A stretch of 64,000 nt of DNA from Daphnia pulex (Eukaryota > Arthropoda > Branchiopoda > Diplostraca > Daphniidae): NCBI RefSeq assembly GCF_021134715.1, contig NC_060026.1, positions 10,159,001 to 10,223,000 on the forward strand. The letters run 5' to 3'. The notes beneath the pieces are model-generated. The model was not told where the DNA came from and did no database searches. It saw only the letters and a list, made by a program, of their open reading frames with translations. The position numbers and the translations under genes were made by a program. Every line of letters starts with the position of its first letter. The stretch's first letter is position 1. This document shows, piece by piece, positions 46,385 to 58,329 of the stretch.

Positions 46385-47845
46385 CCCCTTCAACATGCTT
46401 TCATTTATATTTAGTTCTAACCAAACTGCCACAGCGGCCGACCGTAAAGAAATTTAAGTTCAGAAGATACGCCTTTCTAGTGTGAATAACTCAAATCATG
46501 TGAAAGCAGAAAGATAAGAAAAAGGCAAAAGTCAAGTATATCAGAAATACTTTATCAAAATACCCTTACGAACGAAGTAGAAAAAACTGTACGTTGAATT
46601 TTTTATTTCCCTTTTACTATCATGAATCTATTGATCCGAGATTATTAATTGATTTCCCTTATTTATTTATTTCCCTACGTATAACTAATCGTAACTGATT
46701 TCAAAATTAATATGTATTTTTTAGCCATGTTTGAATTAAAGACCCATATTAGAATTTGCAATTGTGAGTAATATCACTTGTTATTTTATTGGGGGAAATA
46801 CCATTGTTGTCTTACAAGTACCAAGGAAAAGTTGCAATAAATAAGTTTGAAAAACAAGAGCAAGAACCTATCCAACAACGAATGTAGAGCCAGATCATGG
46901 CGATGATAAAACAAAACTAAAAATTTGAACACACAATAGTATATTCATTTCGTAAATTTTAAGTAATAAACACATTGCTGAAGACTTCAAACGTTTCTCG
47001 GCTCAGCCGCCATCATCTATTCCTCCTACCCAATCTAACAAGATAGCAATATTGAACGCCAGATGGCGAAGTTGAACCCTTCATTTTTCGTCTGATTAGT
47101 TCTTGCTCTGGGAAAGGATAGGGAATTCTGCGATCCTTTAGCCGTCATAGGACTTCCTTCAAGTTTACAGGCCTTAACCATTACGTAGGCAATGAAACAG
47201 TGAACATAGTGGACGACAGTCTTGTAATGTGCTTACGTTTTTTCAGAGAACTAACGCTGTGGGCCACATTTAATTAAAGAATCTTAGGGTGGAGGCCAGG
47301 CCTCTGGCATAGCAGAGCAAAAAGTGGTAACCATGGAAACGTAAATCTAATCGACCGAATCGCTAGAAACTTTTTAAAGTTCTTTTTCTGTGCTCACCCT
47401 TGGGAAGAGAGATGATGATTAAGGCTGCTTCCCACAAAAAAAATGATATTACTCACAACTGCATAATATCATATTATTCTTTAATTCAAACATGTTTAAA
47501 AAATATTTATTAATTTTGAAATCAGTTACGATTTGTTATATATAGGAAAATAAATAAATCAGGGAAATAAATTAATATTCTTTCAAATATGTTCATGGAA
47601 GTAAAAGGAAAATTGAAAGCCCAACGTACTGTTTGTTTTTACTTCGTTCATAAGGATATTTCGATTACGTACTTCTGGTACGGTCGACTTTCGCCTGTTT
47701 ATTACCTTTCTAATATCACACGAGTTATTTGCGTTAGGAGGGATTATTTTCATAACTTAAATTTCTTTATGTCCAATCACTGTGGTAGTTTGGTTAGACC
47801 AAAATATAGAATTTTTTGTCACAACCAGTTTGGCAATTGCTTACT
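46385..47845. mobile_element. Foldback element: long imperfect inverted repeats
   Basis: The sequence from about 46385 to 46805 recurs in reverse complement at about 47415-47845. Matching landmarks are TCTAACCAAACTGCCACAG with GGTTAGACC near 47792, AAAGAAATTTAAGTT, CCTTACGAACGAAGTA with TACTTCGTTCATAAGG, GTAACTGATTTCAAAATTAA, CATGTTTGAATTAAAGA and GTGAGTAATATCAC. Arms of about 420 bp are roughly 75-85% similar by eye and are separated by about 610 bp of unrelated DNA with no transposase. This structure fits a foldback/non-autonomous TIR element or an inverted duplication. A transcript across it would form a long dsRNA. Confidence 0.8.
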
Positions 47846-48064
47846 GTGGCCATGACATTCTAAAAAAATATAATTAAACAATAGTTTTATACTTAAGCCA
47901 ATTCGATGGAGTTCAATCGAGTTCAAAACTCTCTGGAGGTAAAGTTACAAAAAACTAATTTAGAGAAACTAAACTTCACACTTTGTGCAGCTGCACCTAT
48001 TGTCGTGAAAACCTCAACATAACCTTTAACATGAAATATTAACGTCAAACCACCGCCGCTTCAG

Positions 48065-48454
48065 TCAGTTGAATCGAATCCAGTTTTTAAAGCAAGACTG
48101 AATATTCGCCCCATAGATCATGCGTCCGTCGACCGCCTCCATTGCCTGCATGGCATTGACACTGTTTTCAAAGTGAACGAAGGAGGAATCTCTCATCTTT
48201 TTCACACGCCGGATAAACTCATTTGTCTCTAAGGCCTCATTAAGCTTATCTTTGGTGAAATCCTGCGTAAAGTTACTCACATGAAGCACCTCTCCGTAGA
48301 CATAAGAAAACGTCGCGTCACCAGCAGCTGCAACAACGACAACAGCATCACGACAGGTCTTACTTATTGCAAGGTTCGTTCCATCTAGCAGTAGTAAACG
48401 ATTTAGGGTATCATTTATAAGGTATTTTGGGGGTTTTCTTTCGTTTTTAAACAC
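48065..48454 (-). pseudogene. hnRNP Q/R (SYNCRIP)-like RRM remnant
   Basis: The open frame contains one RNA-recognition motif: RNP2-like VLHVSNFTQDFTKDKLNEAL, RRVKKMRDSSFVHFENSVNA as RNP1 (SFVHF), and MEAVDGRMIYGANIQ. The pattern matches the third RRM of hnRNP Q/R-type proteins. The N-terminal part is diverged and no other RRM or splice sites adjoin. The most likely reading is a retrocopy or exon remnant in degraded surroundings; a small functional RRM protein cannot be excluded. Confidence 0.6.
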
Positions 48455-48469
48455 GGAAAAAATGTTTAT

Positions 48470-51400
48470 TTTGTTACCGTTTTAAGGATTACATCAATTT
48501 TAGTTCTGGTAGCCCTGAAGAGATTCAGAGACAACTGAAAAGCTCACCAATTCACAAACAAACCCTGAAGGGTGACAACGAAGTGTCGTTATTTGTGTTG
48601 ATCATATCAATTCCATGTTTCTTTTTATACCACATTTGATGTAAGACTTTAGACGTAAATTTGATAACTGTGTTATCAAATTACTAAGTCAAATATATGT
48701 TACATCACTCTAATGTCCAATTTTGACATTGTGGTGATATATATATATTATATTCTTAAAAAATTTTTCCTGTTTATCCTCGAGTTTCTAGGTAATAAAC
48801 GTGTTTCGTTCGCTATCATTAACTTATGCTGGATCTAAAGAAACGATTATCTTTCTGTTAAGTTCCTCATGTTCTAACAACATTCTAGTCTAGGGTGGGC
48901 TGGGATATGTAATGTATATGTAGGACACTGAAAAAGATTGATGGAATTAACTTTCGGGAAAGGGATTAAATGGAATTACCTTTCTTAATTGTAGACTACT
49001 CAATACAAATGAGTAAAATTTGAGAACTGACCCTTAACCAAGGGTAAATGAACAATAGTAGACGGGTACCCAGCTTTTCCCTAATTGTAATGTGCTGCTT
49101 AAATACTTGTTGCAGAGCATTTATGTCTCAAGTAGTCTTGTTCAAAATTCTTTACTTATTTTGCCAAGCTTTAATTTTTACTCAAGAATTTCCCTATTTC
49201 AATTTCATAATGTGGTGCAACGTGGAAATCCAAGATAAAATTGAATTAGGAATAAATTGGTGGGTAAAACAGACATGAAAAATGCTTACCAATTTGAAAA
49301 ACTTATGGTCATTCCGAAAGTGTTTGAAATCGTTTAAGAGAGAAGAAAAGCTCTTAAACACGTGTGGTTTTTGGACTCAAATGACTCTAACTGACCGAAA
49401 AGAAGCTCGTAAGGAATGCTAAATGAAGAGAAAACCAAAGAAAACACTCTCAAACTTAATTTCACAACAAAGCCAGCTTGGTGAAAGTATCCACATCTAA
49501 GTTAATGCGCGTACGTCAGTCGACGAGTTGTTATTTAGAATCCAAATCTGCCCCGTCATGGTGATGTGCGAAAATGTTGAGACGTAATGGTTGTGCTTGA
49601 GAATTTTCTGCACATACGCACTTGCTAGTTTCTACTTAATATGCAAATCATGTTGCTGAAATTTACGGAGAAAGCTGCGAAAATCATCGCAAATTTGAGT
49701 TAACTTTCAGCTTACACAGCACGTACTGTATTATTATTATGTAATTAAAATGGGACATTGGGTATACTTTGCATTCGTCAGCAAGTGTAAAATCGTAGTC
49801 AAGTTTCTGATTCGTATACTCTGTGAACCTTCTTCATAACGTTATTAAGCCAGTCTGTCGTGTATGGGTAGTCAAGTAAAAATAAAAATGACAACAAAAA
49901 CTTTTTCTTAATGAAAATAATATGCGTGTGACAGTTCTTTTGGAAGCCTCCTTCCCATTAAATCATAGCGACCATTTTTATTAACGTGAACTGTACAAGG
50001 AACTATTGTGTGTATCTCTACTTTTATCATCGTTGGTATTCCTTAATTAAAAAATGTTGTTTTTAAATATATTATATGCGCCCCACGAAGTGATATATCA
50101 CGTTGCGTAAATAAAAAAAATAATTTGTTTTATTTATTGATTAGCATTTTTTTAAATGGTCAATTGGCATTTAAATGGCATTATTTTGTTTAAAGCCTAG
50201 TATTCGTCCCATCCAAAAGTGACGTACCATGGTTGTCCTATTAGGACGTCTAGGGTATGTCGCATTCGGATGTCCACAGTTTTCTAGGTTGGGATGTTCT
50301 TGGGTGCGACAATTGGATATCCTGCGTAAGGACTAGGGAAGTAATGATATCGTTCCTACCGGAGAGGACATATACACTCCATTCTTGCAATATAAATTTT
50401 CTAACAGGGATTCGATTTAACATTACAAGGGCACCAAAAAGTACATCAAATGGCTGTATTCATTAGCTTTTTTTACGCTCGTCTTTTTCTCTGTCATCGC
50501 ATGCCTGTATTTGCTCCAACAGTTGATTTACAACTAACAAGTAATATGACGTGGTTTCCTGAAGAAATAAACTCTTATAAAACGCTGTAAATGATCCATT
50601 GCGCGACATTGTTGGTACCTAAAAGAATAGTTAGTTGTATCCGCTTTATTTAATGAAAATTTGTGACTTTCTGTTCGTATCTTAATCGCCAGAAAGTTTT
50701 TTCTACTCCAAGGTCATCTAATTTTAAATTGCTTAACTTACGTTTCTTTTCATTGAAATAAATTCCCCCCCCCCCATGTTTCATGATCTTATCGGTCCAC
50801 GCTCCTGGCATTTATTTCATTAATTTTCATCAACCAGACTCAAGATTGCAGTTATCAAGCCAGTACTATGATCAGATGACATACAATCATACTGACAAAG
50901 ACTTTCGTTTCAATTTTGAGGTAGTAAATGACTGCGCCGAGCCTGGCATGAAAATAGTTGAAGACTTTCCAGAATGAAGCTCAATTCCAATTCCTTTTGC
51001 AATCCGATGAAAACCATCGTAAAATGATCCCTTCTTTTGACCGATCAGTTCTGCAAGGTGAATATGGGCACCAAGTGTAATTCTGTATGTAAATGGCAAT
51101 CCTAACTTTTGTAATTTAAATGAAAACTAGCCTATTATTTCTATCGGCCACATGATACCAACTGTAACCCACGTTTTAAGAAATTTTTTCCTAATTTTTA
51201 CCTCCTATTAAAAAAAGTGCCCACTTTTTAAATAAATATTTCTTTTTGTAAAAGGAAGGAATGGCATGAATAGCCCCTGACTAAAAGACAACGACCCCAA
51301 ACAAATATATTTTTTAAATGCCACCTTTTGTCCCTATACAACTCACTAAGAAGTGGTTTTACCCAGGTAGAAAAATTATGTTGTTTTGGTATCATTTTTG

Positions 51401-52060
51401 TATTCTGTGAACATCACTTTCTGGACAAAAAATGGATACGATGTCATATCATTTAGACATCCAAGTGGGAACGCAAACGAGGTTCCTTTGAACGTTTAGA
51501 AAATGACGTTATTTTTGGGACATGAAACTGATGTCGGTAATTGTATATCATAAAGACTGAGTCACATATTTTGGAGTCCCTATTTGAGAGAACAGTTGAT
51601 AATGACCAAAAATGGTGAACCCAATGCTGGATTCAATTTTCTTCAATCAGTAGTGTCTGTAGAAATAGCAAATAGTAGTTCAAGAATCTTCAAACATGAA
51701 TGGGTTAATGTAAAATCAATTTACTTAGCATAAATTTATGCCTAGATCCTTTTTTATATGCCTACGATGATCTAGAGGTAAAAATGCTTCCCCAATCCCC
51801 ATCCCCCCCCCCAAAAAAGAAATAATCCCTCTAATCATGTAATTTCGTAGAAATGCTTCTTGCACACCCGAGAAGTTAAGCCAAGGTTACACAAGAGCGT
51901 TTTTTAAGGCTTACGTAAAAAACCTTAAAAAATTCTTAAAAATTTGCACGATTTCGTGTTCACACTACCAAATTTTTTACGTAACACTTATTTTTAAGAA
52001 ATATTGAGGTAAGAACTAAATTGCATTGCACAAATAATCTATTAAAGAAGAAGTATGAGA
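48470..52060. other. Long AT-rich stretch without recognised gene
   Basis: Open frames at 49048-49278 (+), 50257-50466 (+) and 50783-50977 (+) have no recognised motifs. A C10 homopolymer lies near 50767. Around 51890-52000 there is a foldback-like AT-rich patch with ACGTAA motifs next to the copia fragment. Confidence 0.4.
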
Positions 52061-52067
52061 TGACTAC

Positions 52068-54585
52068 TGCCCTCCAAACTTCGTCGCAAAAGTAAAGAAG
52101 CAAATTCATAAAGACGTCAAATACATCATATCAGATAACGGAGGGGAGTATCTAAATAGTGAAATACAAAAGTGGCTGAACAAAGAAGGAATAAGTCATG
52201 AAAGAAGAGCGCCCCCCCCCCAACAAAATGGGGTCGCAAAAAGTACAAACTGGACACTAATGGAAGCAGCCAGGAGTATGCTGTACGGAAAGAAGGTCCC
52301 ACTAAAACTATGGGGAGAAAAAGTAATGTGTTCAACACACATCCAAAACAAAAAAATCCCCAGGACCAACGATGTGACTCCATTCGATCTCTGGACTGGA
52401 TCAAGACCAGATGTATCATACTTCAGAAGATTTGGATCGCCCGAGTTTGTCCACATACTGGACGAGACAAGACGTAAATTGGACACAAAAGCTGTGGAAT
52501 GCCTATTAGTTGGATATTGTGAAAACTCTAAACCATTTCGCATGTGGAACCCATTCACACGAAAAATTATTAACAGCCGTGATATTGTCTTCAGAGAAGA
52601 AGCTACCTACGAAAGTGGGTCAGTAAATGAGGCTAATTATGATTCATTATTCCCCTTGGATGAAGTAACTGTGGTCAATATTTTTTTTCTGTTCCGTGAG
52701 TATTGTGTCTTCGTGCAGTTATTCTTTTACATAGGAAACAGAAGTCAGACGAGAAAATTCAAAAGTCGATGATGATGATCGAGAATCAACAAAATCACAG
52801 CCAATTATAATCGAGAATAAAGTCGAGAAACAAACTACAAGCTCGGGAATGGAGGAAACGACACAACAACATGAACAAATTGAAATAGACGAAGACCCAG
52901 GACCAAGCCAAGAGACTGACGGAGATGCTAATATTGAAGACCCGTCTTTTGGATTTGATAAAGAGATATTCATAAGGTGGTGATCCACTAGAAAGCTTAG
53001 CTGGCGAAAGTTGAAAGGAGATAACTGCTTCCCCAAAAGTGCCAAAAAGCTACCAAGAAACGATGATGTCTGAAGACGCCGAAAACTGGGAGACGGCCAT
53101 AAAAGAAGAATTATTATCAATAATGGAAAACAAGACGTGGAAACTAACCCCAATCCCAGAAGGACGTGTAATCATCCAAAATAAATGGGTTTTTAATAAA
53201 AAACTAGGCTACAAGGGCACGCCACCACGCTTTAAAGCCAGATTGGTGGCCAAAGGCTTACACAAGAATATGGCGTCGACCATGAAGAAACTTTCGCCCC
53301 TGTTCTAAAACACTCCGCCCTAAGAAACTGTATTTGGTCTTTTAGCCTCCCTGGATATGAAAACTGTTCTGCTGGATTTAAAACTCGCGTTCCTGTATGA
53401 GAAACTAGATGAGGGGATTTTCATGTCATAGCCGAAAGGATTTTTGGTGCCTGGCCGTGACATGGAAGTATGCAAACTAATTAAGAATTTATATGGCCTG
53501 AAAAAGGCCCCACGGGCCTGGAATAACAGATTCAACGATTTGTTGATCAAGTTTGGTCTCGTCAGGAGCGATGCAGATCCCTGCATTTACTACCATCATC
53601 AATGGGAGGAGTTCACGATCCTGAACTTTTTTGTTGATGGTGGCCTAATAATTTGCAGTAACCAAGAAGGAAGCCTCAGGCGAATCATCAAACACCTGGA
53701 AGAGCAATCTCAGACACGCACCATGGATGCAGAACGGTTTCTTGTAGTCGAAATTATCCGAAACAGGAAGAAGAAAGAACTCAAAGCAGCACAACCGCTG
53801 TTCACTCTGGCACTACTGAAGAAATTCAGAATGGAGAACTGCCATCCAAAATCAGTATCCGCAGACCCGCAGACACACCCAAGTACCGAAATGTCGCCAA
53901 AAACTGAGAGGAAAAAAGGAGACATGGAGAAGATCCCGTATCAGGAAGCTTTTGGGTCCCTCTTTTATCTAGCCATGACTACTCACCCAGATATATATAG
54001 CGTTTGCAGAGGGGCAGGTATCATAGTTCTGCCAGAACTTAGGCAACAACATTAACAACAACAAAATTGAAATGCCATAACAACTTTTTTGCTTATCTTG
54101 CGGGAACGCCATACCATGGGCTTTATTTCAAAAGTAGCAAACACCCGGTAATAAAAGGCTACAGTGATGCCGACTTCACAAGAGACCAAGAAACTAGGAA
54201 GTCGACAACTGGATATATCTTCATCTACCATGGAGGACCTGTGGTGTAGGCCAGCCGAAGACAGAAATGCATATGTAGCAGGGTGTGAGACATCGAAAGA
54301 AGCCATGTGGATTGACTGACTGCTAAAGGGGATTGGATAGGACCAAACACTACCAATTACTCTACTCTGTGATAATCAGATTGCAATCCACCTAGCCAAA
54401 ACCCGGAGTTTCATCAAAGAACAAAGCATGTAAAAATCAAATACCACATTCGTTACGTAGGTTCGTTGGAAAAGAGTACCAACTTGCAGACATCCTGACA
54501 AAACCCCTCGAGACTAACCGATTACAGAAGCAGCGTGATAAGATGGGAATTATTGATGTCAGAGGATCTTCAGCTTGAGGGGAGG
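52068..54585 (+). mobile_element. Decayed Ty1/copia retrotransposon (integrase-RT-RNase H)
   Basis: Order and motifs are of copia type. Integrase: 52080-52730 (YIISDNGGEYLNSEIQKWLN, TLMEAARSMLYGKKVPLKLW, TNDVTPFDLWTGSRPDVSYF, FRRFGSPEFVHILDETRRKL). RT: 53039-53308 (AENWETAIKEELLSIMENKT, NKWVFNKKLG, RFKARLVAKG) and 53444-54010 (VCKLIKNLYGLKKAPRAWNN), with FFVDGG where YVDD is expected, so a catalytic Asp is lost. RNase H: 54115-54250 (KGYSDADFTRDQETRKSTTG). Frameshifts and stops occur between and within domains. Gag and protease are missing, so the element is 5'-truncated and inactive. Confidence 0.88.
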
Positions 54586-55139
54586 TGTTGAAGATGGAAG
54601 AAAGCTGAACATCCAAATAGTGACACTGGGTTTCACTATAACTCCGATATATATATTTCACTATTGCCGATAGAGTAGTCTGCAGGGGTGGAATTCCGAA
54701 CGCTGTTTTAGACTAAACTTAGACTAAACTTGAACTCAAGGGAACTTACACTAACTTAAGATTTAGACTAGCAAATTGACGGTATTTCGAATTTCATACA
54801 ACAAGAACCGATGCAAAGATTCCATTACAATTTTGGAGTTCCTTGGTGAATGACGCCAAGCAGAAAGGAATGCTACGAATGACCTGTATCAACAATCACT
54901 TCCTTGGTGCATGATGCCTAGTAGGGAGGGAATGTTATAAAGAAGCTGTATCAACATAAATCTCATTAAATCTAAATTCATTATTATTAGCAAAAGTTAT
55001 AAACATCGATCCTGCTATTCCAATGAATTATACAATTTTAGATTAATAAATCTAAGTTTATGGAATTAAAGCCTTTAAAACCTAATATGGGTCTTGTTTT
55101 TCTGGATTTGCGTGGTATTTACCTTAAAATTAGTGAACA
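54575..55139 (+). repeat. Polypurine tract and probable copia 3' LTR
   Basis: TTGAGGGGAGG (54575-54585) is a typical polypurine tract directly before TGTTGAAGATGG at 54586, a usual copia LTR start. The 3' end is guessed at the CA near 55139, giving about 554 bp. It contains a degenerate two-unit repeat of period 61 (CCTTGGTG at 54841 and 54902). No 5' LTR is in the window to confirm it. Confidence 0.5.
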
Positions 55140-55429
55140 AAACCCAGAAATTCAAGCTTCTAGGATAACCAGCTTCTTTCCCCTTTTATTTTTCAATAAA
55201 AATTAAAGCTTAGGAACCTCTAACAAGTTGGGACTTGCTATGGAAATGTTAACTCGAGCAAAGTATGATCCGGGAACTGGAGAAAGACACACGAAGAATT
55301 TATCATTTCGATTTATGGTGGCTAGCTTCTGGCCTTCTGCACAGATTATCTTGTCCTTAAAAACGAAAAATATTCAAAAATTATAACGAATATTTGTAAG
55401 TACGTTATAACTCAATATGGAAAAGTGAT

Positions 55430-56303
55430 CAAAAGTAGTGTTTGATGGCTACGATATTCAATCTTTAAAAGACATAACGCATGCAAGAGAACCAAAAGTG
55501 TTGAACCAGAAACTGTGTTTTAAAATTACATGAACCTAATAAATACTAAAGAAGATTTTTTTTTAATTGCAGAAACAAACAAAGAATCATATTTGAACTA
55601 GGTAAATGACTTAATGAGAAAGGAGTAACTGCTATTCATGCAGAGTCCGATGCTGACCTTAAAATAGTACCGTACAAGAATGCGTAGTAACAACAACTAC
55701 CATTATTATTATAGGGAAGGACACCGATGTACTCATCTTACTATATATACTTCACTACTGCAATGAAATAAATGAAGAAATATACTGAACCTAAAGTCCC
55801 AAAAGGGGGAAAATGTAGAATGTAACTAAAGTGAAGAAAATCTAAGGAAACAACTTGTGTAATTCACCTTTGTTTAACCATGCCTTCCTTGGTTGTGACA
55901 CTACATCGAAGCCTTTGGTAAAGGATGCTATTGCACTGAAACTCTAATAAATAGTGTTCACTTTCAAATCAGTTTGTCTACATTTTTCTACTTGCCTAAT
56001 TGTTCAATTGAAGAAGTTGACACAGCAGGAGAAAGCGCTATGTGCATTGTATATGGTGGCTTACCTAGTGATGACATTGACAATCTTCGATATACAATTT
56101 TCAAGAAGAAAATAAGCAATGCTAACGTTACGTCGTCCATTAAACCAGAAGAGCTTCCTCCAACAAAAAGATCTGTGAAGTTTCATAGTAGACTTACTCA
56201 CTTACAGCGGTTAAATAAGTTTACATCTTTTAGGCAACCATATGACTTAAAACACATGACGTCTATTGCCAAGATTAAATTAGTAAATTATTACCACAGA
56301 TGA
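55430..56303 (+). pseudogene. Relic of a multi-copy PIN-like domain protein
   Basis: Frame-broken blocks in order: VVFDGYDIQSLKDITHAREP, EKGVTAIHAESDADLKIVPY, IIIIGKDTDVLILLYILH, then the open frame 55974-56303 with ESAMCIVYGGLPSDDIDNLR and SIKPEELPPTKRSVKFHSRL. The spaced acidic residues (SDADL, KDTDVL) resemble PIN/FEN-like nuclease folds. Proteins with this architecture occur in many copies in arthropod and cnidarian genomes, probably carried by transposons. This copy has several stops and a missing centre. Confidence 0.5.
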
Positions 56304-56532
56304 GTTATGTTTTGTCGTCTTTTTTACATATAGGAAGAAATAGCAAGATAGATAGCAATTCAATCTCATTGAAGCACTTCGATTTGATAAATTGAAAGCT
56401 TGGAGACTAGAAAAATTCTACACCTGACATATCCCAAAATGAAAAAAAACAAGAGAGAAAACCTGAAAAAAGAATGTAGACAAGCGTAATAGATTTTGGC
56501 TACGTAGTGCTTAGAACTTCCCAAAAACTTAT

Positions 56533-56560
56533 GTAAAAATGAGATCAATCTCATTTTTAC
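56533..56560. repeat. Near-perfect palindrome, 13-bp arms
   Basis: GTAAAAATGAGAT (56533-56545) and its exact reverse complement (56548-56560) are separated by 2 nt. Just beyond, TTACGTACTACGTA (about 56608-56621) is inverted as TACGTAGTACGTAA near 56682-56696, so the whole 56530-56740 stretch can fold. Confidence 0.75.
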
Positions 56561-56759
56561 GTACGCTCACTTTTGAATTCGTTTTGACTACGTTTTGAGT
56601 TTACGTATTACGTACTACGTAGAGCGTTGTGTCTGAACACTCTTCCGTTCCCAGCTACGTAACTTGGAGCGTAAAAACGTTATACGTAGTACGTAAAACG
56701 CTCTAAAAAGCTGTAGTCTGAACGTTACTTAACGTTCCAGGCATTGGTCAGAAATATAA

Positions 56760-57472
56760 ACCCAAGCCTAGTACAGATTATTTCAAAAGAGCAGATTTCA
56801 AATTAATAATTCCCAGAGTTGACCGTAACATGGCCACGGACTATGACAGTCCGCCCATACCGCCCCCCGCAAAAGCAATAACCGGTCCGACATTCCCCAA
56901 ATGCGGGTTAAACGGCCACAGACAGTCAAAATAGGACCGTGATTGAAAAGGGGGGAGGTTGTGTCCCTAAATTACTCATTTTGCCCCAGTATTCATTATA
57001 GCCGAAATATTTTTGGAAGATGCATTCTTTTATTCGTTACCAGTAGCCATTCTCCCTAATATCTACCTCTTTAGTAAAACAAAACTTTTCGTGCTCTCCC
57101 AAATGTCCAACTTATTCTCAATACTCTCCCCACGGCTACGTAACCCACATCCCAATTTAGTATGACCAATCATTCTATAATTATCAATTCGCTTACCTAC
57201 CCCTTCATACATCTAGCCTGTATTTGCTAAAGCCCATACCTTCATTTCTCATTTTTTTATACGTTTCCGTATGCCAGTTTATTTTCTTTTTCTTGTCCCC
57301 AAGCTCATTCATCATAATCGATAATTTTTTTTACTGAAGTATTCTTCTTTTTAATTCCCTTATGTTACCTATGTGCCTTCTTTATACTTCAAATGTTCGT
57401 TTTTTATATATATATTTCATGTACTTCCCAAATTAAGTCGACTCCGGGAGTCGCCTTCAAAGAAGGCGGCTA
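56760..57472. other. Spacer before the LTR
   Basis: T-rich DNA without recognised gene. CTCCGGGAGTCGCCTTCAAA and a nearby AAGGCGGC just precede the LTR edge. Confidence 0.4.
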
Positions 57473-57834
57473 TGTAATGCCCGCGGACCCTTCTGGCCCA
57501 CGGAGCCCACTAGCCTCGCCCCTCCAACGATGGCCACCACCACCGTCCACGTCACAGCCGTGACGTCAACACCAGCAGCGTACGTCACACCCGGGACGTC
57601 ACATCGGCATGCACGCTGACTCGGCAGGCGGGATCAAGATCCCGGTCCAGCTCAACCGACAACACGATCCGGCGGGATCGTTTATACCCCTAATCAAACC
57701 TCCCTTTATAAGCTTCCCTTCCACTTGTATCTCTCTCTCTGCTGTACTCCCTCTTGACCGACACATGTCAATGCAAGTATAACTCCTTCACACTCAACAT
57801 CGTTGTCTTCTCTGTAAGGAATCCCCTCCTTACA
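57473..57834 (-). repeat. LTR of a gypsy-type element (about 362 bp)
   Basis: The segment is bounded by TGTAA at 57473 and TTACA ending at 57834, the short inverted termini typical of LTRs. Inside is a GC-rich part with repeated GTCAC/GACGTCA motifs, CCTTTATAAGC as a possible TATA region near 57703, and a CT-rich tract. No identical partner LTR and no 4-5-bp target duplication were found, so solo-LTR versus deletion product is undecided. Confidence 0.6.
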
Positions 57835-58200
57835 ATCCCGAGGCAATTTATGGTACTTCCGGTGGCTGTTTTTTCAGCTCTGCTTGGGCTGAGAGTTACG
57901 CCTTCGAATTGGCTCTGAAAAATAGAGTTAGAAATGGCCTCTAACTGCGAGCCCGTATTCGGTAGGGCTCGGATAGGGACGTCCGTGGAATTCGTTCCGG
58001 TCGAGATTGTTATTGGTACCGACTCGTCGTCAGCCATTATTTGATGAATGTAAATAGCTCTTACAGCGCCTAGCTTCACCTCGCTTTCACATACGGCTGC
58101 GAAATAGTTTACTTTTCCGCAATGATCGCAGATTTTTCCCAACGCTGGGCATTGTGAAGAGTGATGACGCCGTGCGCCACCACAGTAGCGGCAAGTAGCC
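57835..58200 (-). pseudogene. Gypsy-type gag zinc knuckles and protease fragment
   Basis: Minus-strand reading from 58200 gives two zinc-knuckle-like motifs, CRYCGGARRHHSSQC and CDHCGKVNYFAAVC, followed by a retropepsin-like block whose active-site triplet region reads ALPNTGSQLE, with Asn where the catalytic Asp is expected. The frame then runs directly into the LTR at 57834, so RT, RNase H and integrase are deleted. Confidence 0.65.
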
Positions 58201-58329
58201 GGTGTGCTACCATTTGGCCCCCTGGTGCTTGATGTGAAGCGAATTTGTTTGCTAGGTGCTTCGTTCTATTTTCCAGCCTTGCATGCGGATTTCCTGATGG
58301 CGTTGATAGCTTGATCGCCTTGCTGGAGG

